A stretch of 64,000 nt of DNA, taken from Panacagrimonas sp965216805 (GTDB lineage: Bacteria; Pseudomonadota; Gammaproteobacteria; Nevskiales; Nevskiaceae). Both the position numbers and the translations under genes were made by a program. Positions within the stretch are counted from its first letter, which is position 1, and each line of letters opens with the position of its first letter. Below are positions 8,688 to 16,200 of the stretch, piece by piece. The notes under the pieces were generated by a model that saw nothing but the letters and a program-made list of their open reading frames with translations, was not told where the DNA came from and did not search any database. The stretch is from the NCBI RefSeq assembly GCF_965216805.1, contig NZ_CBDCGN010000002.1, forward strand, positions 1,302,001 to 1,366,000. The letters are read 5' to 3'.

Positions 8688-9278
8688 ATGCCGCGCGGTG
8701 ACAAGTGGATCGTCTGCGCGTCGGGCCCGTCGATGCTGGCGGTAGACCTGCAGCACCTGCGCCGGTTTTCGACGTGGCGAGTCATCGTGGTGAACAACAC
8801 CTGGAGCCTGCTGCCGTGGGCTGACGTTCTGTACGCCTGCGACTTCCGCTGGTGGGAGACGTACGGCGAGGCAGCATCTGTGTTCGCTGGCCAGAAATGG
8901 ACCACCAGCGGCGCGGCGGCGATGAAGCACGGAATCAAGCGCATCGGCAAGCGCGACGGCGCAGGACTGTGCATCGAGCGCGGGCACATTCACACCGGCG
9001 GCAACAGCGGCTATCAGGCGGTGAACCTTGCGTATCACTTCGGGGCGAAGCGGATCGTGTTGCTTGGATTCGACATGCACCGCAAGAACGGTGCGCACTG
9101 GCACGGCGAGCATCGGGACATGATCAGCGCACCAGAAAGCCACATCAACGCATGGGTCAGGATGTTCGAGCCGATGGCACGCGATATGAAGATGGCGGGC
9201 GTGGACGTGGTGAACGCGACGCCCGGCTCTGCACTGCCGTGGTTCCGCATGGCGAGCATGGGCGAGGCGCTGAGATGA
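8688..9278 (+). CDS. MptE-like (DUF115-type) Rossmann protein of the sugar cassette
   Basis: The 196-residue product has an N-terminal nucleotide-binding-like segment KWIVCASGPSM and a later GGNSGYQAVNLAYHFGAK followed by a GFDMH motif. This pattern is typical of the 6-hydroxymethylpterin pyrophosphokinase MptE/DUF115 fold, which in bacteria often occurs with glycan-modifying genes. I chose the ATG at 8688 because the upstream in-frame stretch from an ATG at 8607 is arginine-rich with rare AGG codons; neither start has a clear ribosome site. It ends in an ATGA overlap with the methyltransferase gene. The substrate is unknown. Confidence 0.6.
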   Translation: MPRGDKWIVCASGPSMLAVDLQHLRRFSTWRVIVVNNTWSLLPWADVLYACDFRWWETYGEAASVFAGQKWTTSGAAAMKHGIKRIGKRDGAGLCIERGHIHTGGNSGYQAVNLAYHFGAKRIVLLGFDMHRKNGAHWHGEHRDMISAPESHINAWVRMFEPMARDMKMAGVDVVNATPGSALPWFRMASMGEALR

Positions 9279-9823
9279 TCGGGAACCCTGACACGTACTA
9301 CGGGGCGACGGCATCGGAGTACGACGCTAAGCGCGACGGATCTCCGATGCGAAATGCTGAGCGATCGGCTGTGTCACGACTGATCAATTCAGGGCCTGTG
9401 TTCGATGCCCCGGTAGGAACCGGAGGGTTTTGCGACCTGTACCGTAGATACGGAGGCATGGGCGTAGATTCCAGCTCTGAGATGCTGAGCATCTGCACGC
9501 GCAAACATCCGTGGATGGATACAGACATTGTTGACCTCAAGGCGCCGCTTCCGTACCCAGACCGACATTGGCCGGTGACACTCTGCATGCGGTTCGTGTG
9601 GTGGCTCAAGGATGGTGAGTTTCAATCTGTTATGTCCGAGCTGCGCCGTGTGTCTCGCGCCGTCGTGTACTCGGTTCGAGTCTCTGAAAAGTACGGCCCG
9701 GGGCTGAATCACAAATCGCTCGCGCATACCCCTGCGATGGTGTTCGAGGCAAACGGCGGGTGGCGCGTAACGCACTGCATCGACGTGACCCGCAACTATC
9801 GAGTCCTGCGGATTGAACCATGA
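9275..9823 (+). CDS. Class I SAM-dependent methyltransferase
   Basis: The 182-residue protein shows motif I (VFDAPVGTGGF, about residues 44-54) and motif II (GMGVDSSSEML, about 63-73) of the Rossmann methyltransferases that bind S-adenosylmethionine. The start overlaps the stop of the previous gene (ATGA) and the stop overlaps the next ATG, so it belongs to one translational unit. In this setting it may methylate a sugar or a virion protein; that is inference. Confidence 0.75.
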   Translation: MIGNPDTYYGATASEYDAKRDGSPMRNAERSAVSRLINSGPVFDAPVGTGGFCDLYRRYGGMGVDSSSEMLSICTRKHPWMDTDIVDLKAPLPYPDRHWPVTLCMRFVWWLKDGEFQSVMSELRRVSRAVVYSVRVSEKYGPGLNHKSLAHTPAMVFEANGGWRVTHCIDVTRNYRVLRIEP

Positions 9824-10176
9824 GCTTCGCCGACGTGCTCCGATGTTTCGCGGATCGCCGCGACGGATTCGCAACCGTTGTCCGGCTCACGGATGAGTGG
9901 GCCGACCGCTACAGCGTGCCGCGTCCTGTGTTTGGGCCGGATACGCCGGTCCGGCAAGAGATATGGAGCGCGGAACAGGTCGGCGCGCATCTTGATCGGC
10001 TCGCGAGAATCGAGCCGCGGATGATCACCGACGAATCACCGAGACGCCTATACGGCCCGCTGGTCCTGGTCGATTTTCGACATGGACGAATCGGGCAGAT
10101 CGATGGACGCCGAAGGGCGAATGTCTGGCGTCACCAACCGGGGCAATACGGAGTGCTGATCCTGTGCGGATTCTGA
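9820..10176 (+). CDS. Uncharacterised protein of the phage sugar cassette
   Basis: I do not recognise this 118-residue, arginine-rich soluble protein. It has no membrane segment or signal peptide and no motif that I can name. It is embedded between a methyltransferase (4-bp overlap) and a glycosyltransferase (13-bp overlap), so it very probably works with them, for example as an adaptor or small accessory enzyme. Confidence 0.5.
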   Translation: MSFADVLRCFADRRDGFATVVRLTDEWADRYSVPRPVFGPDTPVRQEIWSAEQVGAHLDRLARIEPRMITDESPRRLYGPLVLVDFRHGRIGQIDGRRRANVWRHQPGQYGVLILCGF

Positions 10177-10955
10177 TCGCAGCGAAGCGTATGCCCGGCA
10201 AGCCCGGGCGCAGGGACGGCGGCGTGCAGACCTGGATTGCCACCGTGCGCGATGAACTGGTCAGGAGCGGGCACAGCGTCTGCATCGTGGACAAGGACAG
10301 TGCGGTAAATGGCCGGGCCTATGACCTCGGCATCTTCGCGAACTGGCACCACGTCCGGCGATGGCAACCGAACTGCTCCAAGGTCGTGAACATCTGCCAC
10401 GGCATCGTCGATGACGAAGCGCCGGCCGACGGCGCGCTCTTCACGTCGGAGGAACTGAAAGATCACTGGCGCGGGACGGGCCGGGTGATCCGCCAGCCCG
10501 TCGACCTCGGGTTCTGGTCGCCCGGCGGCAAGCGCGAAGACCTGATAGTCAGATACGCGGCCAGAGGCGGCCTGGAATGGCTGCCAGGGCTCGCGGACAT
10601 GATGGGGCATGCGTTCATCCACGTCCGGAACCTGTCGCACTGGAACGCACGCCAGGCGCTGCGCCGCGCGTCCTGCGTCATCGCTTCCGGGCGTTGCGCC
10701 GTCGAGGCGATGGCCTGCGGCGCGCCGGTCGTGATTTGTGATGACCGCCACTATCAGGGGCCGCTACTGGACCCAGACACGTTCGGCGCGATGGCTCGGA
10801 ATTACAGCGGGCGTGGCGGCGGCGAACCGACAGAGGACTCATTGCGGGCTGCGATCATCCACGCGATGGACCGGCAGCATCTATTCAGGGCGCACGCGGA
10901 ATTGCACCACGACGTGCGCGATGTGGTTCGGCAGATATTGGAGGCGGCGGGATGA
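10164..10955 (+). CDS. GT-B type glycosyltransferase (family 4-like)
   Basis: The 263-residue protein begins with MRILIAAKRMPGKPGRRDGG, a GT-B N-terminal strand and glycine loop. It ends with the GT4-type donor-site region: SCVIASGRCAVEAMACGAPV (about residues 171-190) with the catalytic-type glutamate before the MACG turn. It is shorter than usual for GT4 enzymes (about 350-400), so the N-terminal domain is reduced. GTG start at 10164, 13 bp inside the previous gene. The acceptor is unknown; see the cassette finding. Confidence 0.7.
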   Translation: MRILIAAKRMPGKPGRRDGGVQTWIATVRDELVRSGHSVCIVDKDSAVNGRAYDLGIFANWHHVRRWQPNCSKVVNICHGIVDDEAPADGALFTSEELKDHWRGTGRVIRQPVDLGFWSPGGKREDLIVRYAARGGLEWLPGLADMMGHAFIHVRNLSHWNARQALRRASCVIASGRCAVEAMACGAPVVICDDRHYQGPLLDPDTFGAMARNYSGRGGGEPTEDSLRAAIIHAMDRQHLFRAHAELHHDVRDVVRQILEAAG

Positions 10956-11620
10956 TTACGGTAGTTACGCCCACCGGTGGCCGCCCCGAAGCCCTCGCGC
11001 GCCTCGCCACCTACGTCAACGCGCAGACCGTCCGCGAGTTCAAATGGATCATGTGCGACGACTGCGACCCGGCCAGCCAGGTGCCGCAGATGCGTGATGG
11101 AATCACGGTTGAAGTCATCCGGCCGCAGTGGCGATGGGAAGGGCAAAACACGCACGCGCGGTCGTTGATAGAACTGTTGAAAACCTGTGAAGGACCTGTG
11201 ATTCACTGCGAGGATGACGATGTATACCTCCCCGATCACATCGCAACGATGCTGCAGGCGCTGCGCACCGCCGACCTTGTAGGCCAGCGGGTCTCGCATT
11301 ACTGGAACGCCGCGACGCGCCGCTATCGAGCGATCCCCGGCACGTATCACGCGAGCTTAGGAGCGTCTGCAATGCAAGGCCCGGCAACGATCCTGCTGCG
11401 GATGATCTGCGGCCAACAGCAGACGCGCCTGGACATCGACCTGTGGCGCAGCTTCAGCGGCAGAAAGTCGCTGCTCGATACGACGACCGCTGTCGGCATC
11501 AAAGGACTACCTGGACGCGCCGGCATCGGCGTAGGCCATCGCGAAAACTTTGGCGAGCCCGACCCCGACGGGCGTATGCTCAAGGCCCTCATCGGTCATT
11601 GCGCGGCGTCCTATCTGTGA
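10952..11620 (+). CDS. GT-A type glycosyltransferase (family 2-like)
   Basis: The 222-residue protein starts with the GT2 strand MITVVTPTGGRPEALARLA. The metal-binding DXD-type motif appears as HCEDDDVYLPDH at about residues 82-93, which normally binds the nucleotide-sugar through a divalent cation. It overlaps the GT4 gene by 4 bp and shares a GTGA overlap with the next gene. Two different glycosyltransferases in one phage operon suggest building of at least a disaccharide. Confidence 0.75.
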   Translation: MITVVTPTGGRPEALARLATYVNAQTVREFKWIMCDDCDPASQVPQMRDGITVEVIRPQWRWEGQNTHARSLIELLKTCEGPVIHCEDDDVYLPDHIATMLQALRTADLVGQRVSHYWNAATRRYRAIPGTYHASLGASAMQGPATILLRMICGQQQTRLDIDLWRSFSGRKSLLDTTTAVGIKGLPGRAGIGVGHRENFGEPDPDGRMLKALIGHCAASYL

Positions 11621-11811
11621 GCGACAAGATCCATCAAATCCCGACCAAGCCAGACAAAGCCCTGGCCTTGACCGAAGAACTGCGCCGGACACTTCCGACG
11701 CTGATCGCTAACGCGCGAATGATCGCGCAGCTCAAGAAAGCGCAGTACGACGCCTACGTCGAGGCAGGGTTCACGCCGCAACAGGCGCTGGAACTGATCA
11801 AGACGACGTAA
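11617..11811 (+). CDS. Small uncharacterised phage protein (64 aa)
   Basis: A GTG at 11617 overlaps the stop of the glycosyltransferase gene and opens a 64-residue frame. The product is helical and charged, without membrane segments, ending in AGFTPQQALELIKTT, a pattern I have seen in small phage tail-region proteins. Two tandem terminators follow. No function can be assigned. Confidence 0.5.
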   Translation: MSDKIHQIPTKPDKALALTEELRRTLPTLIANARMIAQLKKAQYDAYVEAGFTPQQALELIKTT

Positions 11812-11836
11812 CGAATCCCGGCCCCGCCGGTACCGC

Positions 11837-11889
11837 AACCCGCCCTCATCCGGCGGGTTTTTTATTGCCCGCGCTCGCGGGCTTTTTTA
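11837..11889 (+). terminator. Two tandem Rho-independent terminators
   Basis: AACCCGCC/GGCGGGTT with a 7-base loop is followed by T residues. It is succeeded 8 bases later by GCCCGC/GCGGGC and six T. They close the connector and sugar-cassette block before the tail tube gene. Confidence 0.85.
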
Positions 11890-11908
11890 TGCCCGAGAGG
11901 TTTTCCCC

Positions 11909-12370
11909 ATGGCTGATCCAACCACCTATCTGAACGCGACTGTTTCCATCTCCACCACCACGCAGAACACCGACCTCGTGAATGAGGCGGCCTTCGAGGG
12001 CCTGAGCTACACGGCCATCGCCAACGTCGGGACCATCGGCCAGTACGGCTATGAAACCAACATGGTGAATTACCCGACGCTCGCCCGCGCGCTGACGCTC
12101 AAGGCGAAGGGGCAGACCGATGGCGGCAGCTTCACCATCGAGGCCGCGCAGGACGTGACCGACGCCGGTCAGATCGCATTCAAGGCCGCCGGCCTGCCGA
12201 CGGTTCGCGATTCCTACGCATTCCGCATCGCCCTGCCCGATGGCGCCACGCACTACCTGCGCGGCCCTGTCGGCGGCCCCGTCTATCCGGGCGGCGGCAA
12301 TGAAGACTTCGTGCGGATGGTCTTCACCGTCGGCGTGAATCAGTTCCTGGAAGGACTGCCCTCGGCGTAA
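11909..12370 (+). CDS. Phage tail tube protein
   Basis: The 153-residue protein has the features of siphovirus tail tube proteins: beta-rich sequence, an N-terminal MADPTTYLNATVSISTT strand and a central TLKAKGQTDGGSFTIEAAQD. It stacks as hexamers around the tape measure. Its own terminators on both sides suggest separate, high expression. An AGAGG site lies before the ATG. It precedes the tail chaperones, as expected. Confidence 0.8.
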   Translation: MADPTTYLNATVSISTTTQNTDLVNEAAFEGLSYTAIANVGTIGQYGYETNMVNYPTLARALTLKAKGQTDGGSFTIEAAQDVTDAGQIAFKAAGLPTVRDSYAFRIALPDGATHYLRGPVGGPVYPGGGNEDFVRMVFTVGVNQFLEGLPSA

Positions 12371-12376
12371 CCCATT

Positions 12377-12398
12377 AGCCCGCCTCGCGCGGGCTTTT
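12377..12398 (+). terminator. Rho-independent terminator after the tail tube gene
   Basis: AGCCCGC pairs with GCGGGCT around a 5-base loop and is followed by a short T tract. The run of only four T suggests partial read-through into the tail operon. Confidence 0.75.
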
Positions 12399-12402
12399 CA
12401 GT

Positions 12403-12462
12403 TTCCGGCGGCTAGCCCTCGCGAGGGCGAAGAGGGACCTGATCCGACCCCTGCCGCCGGAA
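12403..12462 (+). ncRNA. Candidate structured RNA: three-way junction upstream of the tail chaperone
   Basis: A perfect 10-bp stem (TTCCGGCGGC at 12403-12412 with GCCGCCGGAA at 12453-12462) encloses a GCCCU-CGCG-AGGGC tetraloop hairpin (12415-12428). A weaker AGGG/CCCT hairpin (12433-12452) abuts the closing stem. The element fills most of the space between the tube-gene terminator and the chaperone gene, ending 31 bases before the ATG. It could control translation or read-through of the tail operon. I see no match to a known ribozyme core. The structure is visible; the function is inference. Confidence 0.45.
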
Positions 12463-12493
12463 TTCATTTCGGATCGATCACTGAGGATCAAAC

Positions 12494-12871
12494 ATGGACC
12501 TGTCTACAGAGTTCAAGCCTGTTGCTGCGCGTGATGTTTTCATCAAGCACCCGGTCACTGATGAGCCGACCGGGCTTGTCTTCATGCTTCGCCCGATGAC
12601 CGACCCCAAGGTCAAAGCCGCGAAGCACCGCATCACGAATTCCCGTCTGCAGTCACGCAAGGGAAAGATCACGTCCGAACAGATGGAATCGCAGGGCGTC
12701 GAACTGATGATCGCGGCCATCGAAGGCTGGCGATGGGAAGGCGCCGCAACCTGGGGCGGAAAGAAGCCTGAGTTCACCGAGCAGAACCTTCGCGACGTGA
12801 TCAAGAACGACGAAATCCGCAAGCAAATCGACGCGGAACTCGGAGACGACGCGGCTTTTTTCAAGGGCTGA
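12494..12871 (+). CDS. Tail assembly chaperone (gpG-like)
   Basis: The 125-residue protein lies between tube and tape measure, the fixed position of the lambda gpG-type chaperone. It has the usual small helical make-up with VFMLRPMTDPKVKAAKHR near residues 29-46. It coats the tape measure during tail assembly. The last codons contain a slippery run that would let some ribosomes continue into the downstream -1 frame. GAGGATC precedes the ATG. Confidence 0.75.
   Translation: MDLSTEFKPVAARDVFIKHPVTDEPTGLVFMLRPMTDPKVKAAKHRITNSRLQSRKGKITSEQMESQGVELMIAAIEGWRWEGAATWGGKKPEFTEQNLRDVIKNDEIRKQIDAELGDDAAFFKG
12856..12862 (+). promoter_or_regulatory. Programmed -1 ribosomal frameshift site T-TTT-TTC
   Basis: In the chaperone frame the codons read GCT TTT TTC AAG GGC TGA. 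The heptamer T TTT TTC fits the X-XXY-YYZ slippery rule, and the next open frame is exactly -1. Lambda-like phages make gpG and the gpG-T fusion in this way. Confidence 0.75.
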
Positions 12872-13251
12872 CGGAAGAGTTGGCGGATGCAGTCCGGCAT
12901 TACGTCCGGTACGAAACCGCCAACCCTGACGGCGAGACGCGCAGGGAATACAACGCGCGCTTCAAACAGGACCACGTAACGCCAGACCCGCCGGAGATTC
13001 CGGATGTGGTCTGGCACGTGTGGGAATGGTTCTGGACGCTCTGCCGGCGCCGCCTTCAAGGCCCGCAACCGCTGACACACAGCGAAGTCCGCGCGTGGCG
13101 TGACAACACGTTGACGCCGGTCACCCCCGAGGAAATCGAAATGCTCTTTGCCATGGATGACGCATGGCTGACGCAGAGCGGGATCGAGCTTCGGGAACAC
13201 GACGAACGCAAGAAGAAGTCGGGGCTGAAATCAGCTCCACGGAGGCGTTGA
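12862..13251 (+). CDS. gpT-like extension of the tail chaperone, made by -1 frameshift
   Basis: Reading from the slippery site gives about 129 more residues joined to the first 123 of the chaperone (about 252 in all). The extension has no ribosome-binding site and no good start of its own. It contains VWHVWEWFWTLCRRRLQGPQ (about 50-70 into the extension), a tryptophan-rich block of gpT-like domains that bind the tube. Its stop is 1 base before the tape measure ATG. I take it as expressed only as the fusion. Confidence 0.7.
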   Translation, partial: QGLTEELADAVRHYVRYETANPDGETRREYNARFKQDHVTPDPPEIPDVVWHVWEWFWTLCRRRLQGPQPLTHSEVRAWRDNTLTPVTPEEIEMLFAMDDAWLTQSGIELREHDERKKKSGLKSAPRRR

Positions 13252-13252
13252 T

Positions 13253-16200
13253 ATGGATGTTGCCGAACTAGGGTTCAGGGCTGACTCAAGGTCGTTGCGG
13301 GCGGCCAATTCAGAACTGGACCGGCTGTCCGGCACTGCGCGCCGCACCGAGACAGCGACCGAACGCCTGAATCGTGGGTTCGACCGCATGCGTGGCCTGT
13401 TGGTCGCCATTGGTACCGGAGCCACTGTGCGCGCATTGGCTGGCGTCGAAATGCAGATGCGGTCCCTGCAATCGACGTTCACCGTCGCGCTTGGCACGGC
13501 TGAACGTGGCGCACTTGCGTTCGGCTATGTGAGGTCGGAAGCCAACCGGCTTGGCCTTGACCTGCAGTCTTCGGCCAGGGCGTTCGCCTCACTGCAGGCG
13601 GCGGCCAAGGGCACTTCGTTAGAGGGAGAGCAGGCCGCACGGATATTCACGGGCGTATCCGAAGCGGCGACTGCTTTGGGCCTTGACGCGAACACCACCG
13701 AGGGCGCATTGCTGGCCCTGCAGCAGATGATCAGCAAGGGCGTTGTCGCGGCAGAAGAGCTTCGCGGGCAGTTGGGCGAACGACTCCCCGGCGCGTTCGG
13801 GCTTGCTGCTGAAGCCATGGGAATGACCACGGCAGAGCTTGGGAAGGCCCTGCAGGCCGGCGAGGTCATGGCTGAAGACCTGCTGCCGAAGTTGGCAGAC
13901 GCCCTGACGAACCGTTTCGGAAAAGCAGCGGTAGACGCGGCGGACAGTTTGACCGCGAACGTCAATCGGATGCGCACTGCTTTCTTCGACCTGGGCAGCG
14001 CTATCAATGAGGCCGGCGCACTTAGCGGAATCTCCGCAATGGTTGAGGCCGCGACGATGCTGGCGCAGCAGGTCAGCGCCGTGTCGAGGGCTAATCAGGA
14101 AGCCTTCGGGAACACTGATCCGTTGCTGCAATGGGGCGAAGCCTTCCGCGCCGTTATTGAAAACGCAATTCTTTTCTTTGGCCGAATCCCCGATTTTGTC
14201 AAAGCGTCTGCGGTCCTGATCGTCGCCGACATCGTATACATGGCCGAAGCGTTCCGCCTTAACTTCGAGGCGATGAGCGTTTTAGGCCAGCGCGCATTTG
14301 TCGTGATCCGCGGCGCCGTCGCCGCCGAAGTCGCGAAGATCATCGCGCTTGCGGCAGATATGGGCGACAGCCTTGCGAAAGTGTTCGACGCGCTTGGCGC
14401 GGACGACATCGCCCGCAGCCTTCGCGGAGCTTCCACAGCCGTTCGCGGGTTCGGTGAAGTCGTTGCCGATCAGGCCGCGAACGCAATCAAAGAGCTTGAC
14501 GCTGAGCGTGAGGCGATCATCAAAGGCCAGAAGGCCAATGAAGACTTGCGCAGGTCTGTTCGGGATCAGGTCGCCGAAGAGCTTGTAGCCCGCGAAGCCG
14601 CGCGGCGCGCCGCGTTGGATCAGGTCGGCGCGCTTGATGCCGTAGGCGCCGCAGCGCTCGGGGCGGGAAGTGCAACGACAAAGGCAGCCGGCGAATCTGA
14701 AGCGGCTCTCAAGGCTGCAAAAAAAGCGGCGAAGGAAGCCGCGGAAGAATACCAGCGCTTCCTAGACGCAGTCTCAGAGGAAGCGGGCCAGATCAGCGCC
14801 GCTGACGAAGCCGAAAAGGTCACTCGCCAGATCGAGCGCCAGATCGAACTCGCGCAGATGGGGTTCTCGATTGACCGGGCGCGCGCCATCGTCACCGAAG
14901 ACGTGATGCGCGACCAGATCGCGGCGGCTACAGATGAGCATGAGCGGCGCAGGCTTATCGCGGAGCTTGAGACGGTCATCGCGCAGCGCCGACTGGACGG
15001 GATCGAAGAGGCGCGCGCCGCATCAGAGCGCGCCCTTGATGAGGCGCAGCGCGCATGGGATCAGGCGGCGCAAGAGATCAATCGAAGCCTGACCGACGCG
15101 CTGTTGCGCGGATTCGAGGACGGCAAGGGCTTCGCGGAGAACTTCCGCGACACGCTCAAGAACATGTTTTCCACGCTGGTCCTGCGTCCGTTGATTGAGC
15201 CGATCATGGCGCCTATTTCTGGCGTGATTCAGTCGGCCCTTGGAGGCGGCATCCCGGGCGGGGCTAGCGCCCTTGGTGGGTTGATCCCCGGCGGCGCATC
15301 TACTGCCTTGGCTGGCTTCGGCGGCGGCCTGTTGCCGAGCGCAGCCACTGGCATTTCAGGCGGCGGGTTTACGGTCGGCAATACCGTTTATAACAGCGCC
15401 GGCCAGATCGTCGGGCAGGGTACTGGCGCAATGATCGGCCGCGGCCTTGGAGCCGCTGGCCTGGGCTACCTTGGCGGCAGCACGCTGGCGCAGATTCTCG
15501 GGCTGGACGAATCCGGGCAGACCGGTGCGGGCATCGGGGGCGCGCTTGGCGCGGGCCTCGGCAGCATCGTCCCCGGCATCGGCACGCTGTTAGGCGGCGC
15601 CATTGGCAGTGCGCTTGGCGGTGTAGTCGGAAGCGCCTTTGGCGGCGGCAGTTGGGGTACGGATGATCTTCGTCTTGCCGGCGCATTCGACGGATCAGAC
15701 TTCGACGGATCGCTGACGCAGTTCAACAGCAAGAAGCTGAGCGCCGGCCGTGGTCGTCGTCGTCGACAGGTAGAGCTAGACGCGGAACCGCTCGAAAACG
15801 TCCTGAGCGACCTGTTCGGCGAAGTGTTTGCCGGCGGCACGCGCGCTGCCGAATCCCTCGGGCTGGCGGTCGGCGACTTTGCCTATGAGATCGACGAATC
15901 CTTACTCGGTCTGGAAGGCGATGCGCTGACCGAGCGAATTCTGGAGATCGTGGACGGCGCTGCAGATGCGCTGTCCGCTCAGATTCTGCCGGGGATCGAG
16001 AACTTCCAGCAGGAGGGCGAGACGCTTTCGCAGACCCTCGCGCGACTGTCCGCCACGGCGATGACGGTCGATCAAGCCCTCGCCGCCATCGACCAGTCCC
16101 TAGACCTGACCCAGATGGGACTGGTTGAAGCTACGCAGGAACTCATCAACCTCTTCGGCGGCGTCGATCAGTTCAGCGCCTCGCTGTCGTCCTACTACGA

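Noticed and set aside
12403..12462. Hammerhead ribozyme in the three-way junction
   Set aside because: A hammerhead needs CUGANGA and GAAA around the junction. CUGAU occurs only inside a hairpin loop and the other core bases do not match.
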